NCBI GenBank assembly: GCA_003566475.1
Contig: PXDE01000266.1
Coordinates: forward strand, 1-15,219
From: PVC group bacterium
GTDB lineage: Bacteria > Verrucomicrobiota > Kiritimatiellia > SS1-B-03-39 > PXDE01
DNA: 15,219 bases
Direction of reading: 5' to 3'
The notes below the pieces were generated by a model. It ran no database searches. It saw only the letters and a list, made by a program, of their open reading frames with translations, and was not told where the DNA came from. How positions within the stretch are numbered: the first letter of the stretch is position 1; every line of letters starts with the position of its first letter. A program made the position numbers and the translations under genes. Below are positions 12,147 through 15,219 of this stretch, piece after piece.

Positions 12147-15100
12147 ATGGCAGATCGCATCAACTTCGGCAAGCTTCGGGAAGTCCTCACGCCCCCGGAC
12201 CTCATCGAGGTCCAGCGCAACTCCTACACCGAGTTCCTCCAGCTCGAGGCGGCCCCGCTCAAGCGGGCGCCGGTGGGGCTGCAGGCGGTGTTCAAGGAGG
12301 TCTTCCCGATCGAGAGCTACGACGGGCAGATCGTGCTCGACTTCGTGAAGTACGAGATCGTGGAGCCCAAGACCACCGCGCTGGAGTGCCTGCGCGAGGG
12401 CCAGACCTATTCCGCCCCCCTCTACGTCACCTTCCGGCTCAAGGACCAGAAGGAGGTCCGGGAGGAGCGGGTGTACATGGGCGAGGTGCCGCTCATGACC
12501 GAGAAGGGCGGGTTCATCGTGAACGGCGCGGAGCGGGTGATCGTGAGCCAGCTCCACCGGTCGCCGGGGATCTGCTTCGAGCAGAACGTGCATGCCAACG
12601 GGTCCATCCTCTACTCGTTCCGGATCATTCCCGACCGGGGGTCCTGGATCGAGGCGCAGTTCGACACCTCGGAGATCCTCCATATCTACATGGACCGGAC
12701 CCGGCGGCGCCGGAAGTTCCTGGCCTCCACCTTTCTGCGGGCCCTCGGCTACAGCGGCGACGAGGAGCTGCTGGCCCTGTTCTACGATCTGAAGACCCTC
12801 GATCTGACCCAGGACTATGACGAGTCCGACCTCGTCCACCTGCGGATCAAGGACGACGTGATCGACCTGGAGTCGGAGTCGAAGCTGGCCGAGCGGTTCC
12901 AGCCGGTCTCCCCGACCCTCATCGACACCCTCCGGGCGGCCGGGTTCAGCGCGGTGGATGTGGTGGACGTGCAGAAGGACGAGGGGGTGATCCTCAAGAC
13001 CATCGAGAAGGATCCCACCCGCAACGCCGAGGACGCGCTCAAGGACATCTACCAGAAGCTGCGTCCGGGCGATCCGCCCACCGTGTCCAACGCCCGGCAG
13101 ATGCTCAAGCGGCTGCTCTTCGATCCCAAGCGCTACGACCTGGGCCGGGTGGGCCGCTACAAGATCCTGCAGAAGCTCAGCGTGGAGGCGGAGGGCGACG
13201 GCCGCACCCTGAGCCAGGAGGATCTGGTCACCGCCATCAAGTACCTGCTCCTTCTGAAGATGGGGGAGGGGACGATCGACGACATCGACCATCTGGGCAG
13301 CCGCCGGGTGCGCACGGTGGGCGAGCTTCTGGAGAACCAGTGCCGGGTGGGGCTGGCCCGCACCGAGCGGCTGGTCAAGGAGCGGATGACTCTTATCGAC
13401 GCCAACGAGGAGCGGCTGACCCCCCAGAAGCTCATCAACCCCAAGGCGCTGAGCGCGGTGGTCCGCGACTTCTTCGGGCGGAGCCAGCTCAGCCAGTTCA
13501 TGGACCAGACCAACCCCCTGTCCGAGCTCACCCACAAGCGGCGGCTGAGCGCGCTGGGTCCGGGCGGGCTGAGCCGGGAGCGGGCGGGGTTCGAGGTGCG
13601 CGACGTGCACAGCAGCCACTACGGCCGCATCTGCCCCATCGAGACTCCGGAAGGGCCGAACATCGGCCTCATCTCGTCGCTGAGCGTGTATGCGCGGGTC
13701 AACGAGTTCGGGTTCATCGAGAGCCCCTACCGCAAGGTGGTGGACGGGAAGGTGACCGACCATGTGGACTACCTGACCGCCGACCAGGAGGAGCGGTTCG
13801 TGATCGCCCAGGCCAACGCCCTGCTCGACGAGTCGTCGCGGTTCGTCCGCGACGCGGTGAGCGTGCGCTGGCGCGGGGAGTTCCTGGAGGTGCCCAAGGA
13901 GCGGGTCCAGTACATGGACCTCTCGCCCAAGCAGCTCATGAGCGTGGCCGCCAGCCTCATCCCGTTCCTGGAGCACGACGACGCCAACCGGGCCCTCATG
14001 GGTTCGAACATGATGCGCCAGGCGGTGCCCCTGCTCCGGACCCAGCGGCCCTACGTGGCCACGGGCATGGAGGGCGTGACCGCCCGCGACTCGCGGGTGA
14101 TGGTCCGGGCCGAGGAGGCCGGCGTGGTGGCGGCGGTGGACGGGAACCACATCGTGACCACCAAGGACGGCAAGCGCCCGGCCAAGGGCGACAAGTCGGC
14201 CCGGCGCTACGAGCTGGTGAAGTTCCTCCGCTCCAACAACGGGACCTGCACCAACCAGAAGCCCATCGTGCGGGTGGGCCAGAAGGTGAAGGCGGGCGAC
14301 GTGCTGGCCGACGGGCCGGGCACCGACGCGGGCGAGCTGGCCCTGGGCCGGAACGTGCTGGTGGCCTTCATGCCCTGGTGCGGCTACAACTTCGAGGACG
14401 CCATCCTGCTCAGCGAGAAGCTGGTGAAGGACGACACCTACACCTCGATCCACATCGAGGAGTTCGAGTGCGGGGCCCGCGACACCAAGCTGGGGCCGGA
14501 GGAGATCACCCGCGACATCCCCAACGTGGGCGAGGAGGCCCTGGCCAACCTCGGGCACGACGGCGTGATCCGGGTGGGCGCGGAGGTGTTCCCGGGCGAC
14601 ATTCTGGTGGGCAAGATCACCCCCAAGAGCGAGACCGAGCTGGCCCCCGAGGAGCGGCTGCTCCGGGCCATCTTCGGGGAGAAGGCGGCGGATGTGCGCG
14701 ACACCTCGCTGCGGGTGCCCAGCGGCACCAGCGGGATCGTGATGGACGTCAAGATCTCGGCCCGCAAGGAGCTGGGCCCGGGGACCAAGGCCGCTGGCGA
14801 TGCCAAGAGCGCGGCCCGCCAGCTCAAGGACCAGTTCAAGAAGAAGCGGGAGGAGCTCACCGAGGATCTCACCGACGCCCTCAGCAACATTCTGCTCGGG
14901 GAGAAGATCCCGCTGGACGTGGTCAACAAGGAGAACGGGGAGGTCATCATCCCGGCCAACCGGAAGATCACCAAGACCCTGCTCCGCAAGCTGGCCGCCA
15001 GCTATGACAAGGTCCAGATCGACCCCAGCCCCATCCAGATCAAGATCTGCGGGATCATCGACGACTACGCGGCCCGGTTCACCAGCCTGGAGGAGGAGCG

Positions 15101-15219
15101 GGAGCGGGAGGAGGCCCGGCTGGAGAGCGGGGACGACGCGGACTCGGGCATCATCAAGCAGGTGAAGGTCTACATCGCCAGCAAGAAGAAGATGTCGGTG
15201 GGCGACAAGATGGCCGGCC
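12147..15219 (+). CDS. rpoB: DNA-directed RNA polymerase subunit beta (3' partial)
   Basis: The frame is open from the ATG at 12147 to the window edge, 1024 codons, without a stop. The only ATG after an in-frame TAG (12129-12131) is chosen; the ribosome site is weak (CAGGG). Recognisable RpoB blocks: LIEVQRNSYTEFLQ at the N-terminus, GGFIVNGAERVIVSQLHRSPG (family signature, in part), and ITPKSETELAPEERLLRAIFGEKAADVRD (two adjoining pieces). The rifampicin-pocket region is SQLSQFMDQTNPLSELTHKRR (residues 446-466) followed by LSALGPGGLSRERAGFEVRD. The usual resistance positions (Q513, D516, H526, S531 in E. coli numbering) are wild-type; Thr stands at the N518 position. A lysine/glutamate-rich helical segment (SARRYELVKF and QFKKKREELTEDL) fits lineage insertions. 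The C-terminal part and rpoC lie outside. Confidence 0.98.
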   Translation, partial: MADRINFGKLREVLTPPDLIEVQRNSYTEFLQLEAAPLKRAPVGLQAVFKEVFPIESYDGQIVLDFVKYEIVEPKTTALECLREGQTYSAPLYVTFRLKDQKEVREERVYMGEVPLMTEKGGFIVNGAERVIVSQLHRSPGICFEQNVHANGSILYSFRIIPDRGSWIEAQFDTSEILHIYMDRTRRRRKFLASTFLRALGYSGDEELLALFYDLKTLDLTQDYDESDLVHLRIKDDVIDLESESKLAERFQPVSPTLIDTLRAAGFSAVDVVDVQKDEGVILKTIEKDPTRNAEDALKDIYQKLRPGDPPTVSNARQMLKRLLFDPKRYDLGRVGRYKILQKLSVEAEGDGRTLSQEDLVTAIKYLLLLKMGEGTIDDIDHLGSRRVRTVGELLENQCRVGLARTERLVKERMTLIDANEERLTPQKLINPKALSAVVRDFFGRSQLSQFMDQTNPLSELTHKRRLSALGPGGLSRERAGFEVRDVHSSHYGRICPIETPEGPNIGLISSLSVYARVNEFGFIESPYRKVVDGKVTDHVDYLTADQEERFVIAQANALLDESSRFVRDAVSVRWRGEFLEVPKERVQYMDLSPKQLMSVAASLIPFLEHDDANRALMGSNMMRQAVPLLRTQRPYVATGMEGVTARDSRVMVRAEEAGVVAAVDGNHIVTTKDGKRPAKGDKSARRYELVKFLRSNNGTCTNQKPIVRVGQKVKAGDVLADGPGTDAGELALGRNVLVAFMPWCGYNFEDAILLSEKLVKDDTYTSIHIEEFECGARDTKLGPEEITRDIPNVGEEALANLGHDGVIRVGAEVFPGDILVGKITPKSETELAPEERLLRAIFGEKAADVRDTSLRVPSGTSGIVMDVKISARKELGPGTKAAGDAKSAARQLKDQFKKKREELTEDLTDALSNILLGEKIPLDVVNKENGEVIIPANRKITKTLLRKLAASYDKVQIDPSPIQIKICGIIDDYAARFTSLEEEREREEARLESGDDADSGIIKQVKVYIASKKKMSVGDKMAG

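Noticed and set aside
12015..14558. An 847-codon open frame on the minus strand opposite rpoB
   Set aside because: It is an antisense shadow caused by high GC and third-position bias. The + strand encodes unmistakable RpoB motifs across the same DNA.

Overview
The window is very GC-rich bacterial chromosomal DNA with strong G/C bias at third codon positions. The right half is the classic tuf-secE-nusG-rplKAJL-rpoB translation/transcription cluster. The left half carries a heme/biotin gene block, a toxin-antitoxin pair and unusually repeat-rich intergenic DNA. A C-terminal PEP-CTERM sorting signal, an aberrant EF-Tu switch I and intergenic short-period repeats together suggest a member of the PVC superphylum, perhaps Verrucomicrobiota or Kiritimatiellota. 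That assignment rests on family knowledge and was not tested by a tree.

Layout. 1-241 (+): the end of a PEP-CTERM surface/exported protein. 242-598: gene-free convergent region with hairpins and a dispersed GC-rich repeat. 599-5044 (-): one co-oriented block, read right to left. It contains hemA (glutamyl-tRNA reductase, short form), an in-frame hemC-hemD fusion, a small four-helix-bundle (S23/IVP-type) gene, bioH and bioC. hemA and hemCD overlap by 28 nt, the four-helix gene and bioH overlap as ATGA, and bioH and bioC overlap by 7 nt. The first pair supplies early tetrapyrrole steps and the last pair makes the pimeloyl moiety of biotin. 5045-5926: repeat-filled intergenic DNA. 5927-6581 (+): a VapBC-type toxin-antitoxin pair behind a palindromic operator. 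6582-7302: no convincing gene, but a 10-bp inverted repeat and a heptamer-periodic array.

7303-15219 (+): a good sigma-70-type promoter drives tRNA-Thr(GGT), tuf, tRNA-Trp(CCA), secE, nusG, rplK, rplA, rplJ, rplL and rpoB, which runs off the window. A predicted three-way RNA junction lies between rplL and rpoB.

The most unusual item is the four-helix-bundle gene at 2166-2555. It is bracketed by heptamer arrays (unit GGATTGT) in opposite orientation. The downstream array lies inside bioH and is translated as part of its N-terminus, as if a repeat-bounded cassette had inserted between hemCD and bioH and supplied a new bioH start. Second is the tetrapyrrole pair. The hydroxymethylbilane synthase part lacks the domain that normally carries the dipyrromethane-cofactor cysteine, and the glutamyl-tRNA reductase lacks its dimerisation domain.
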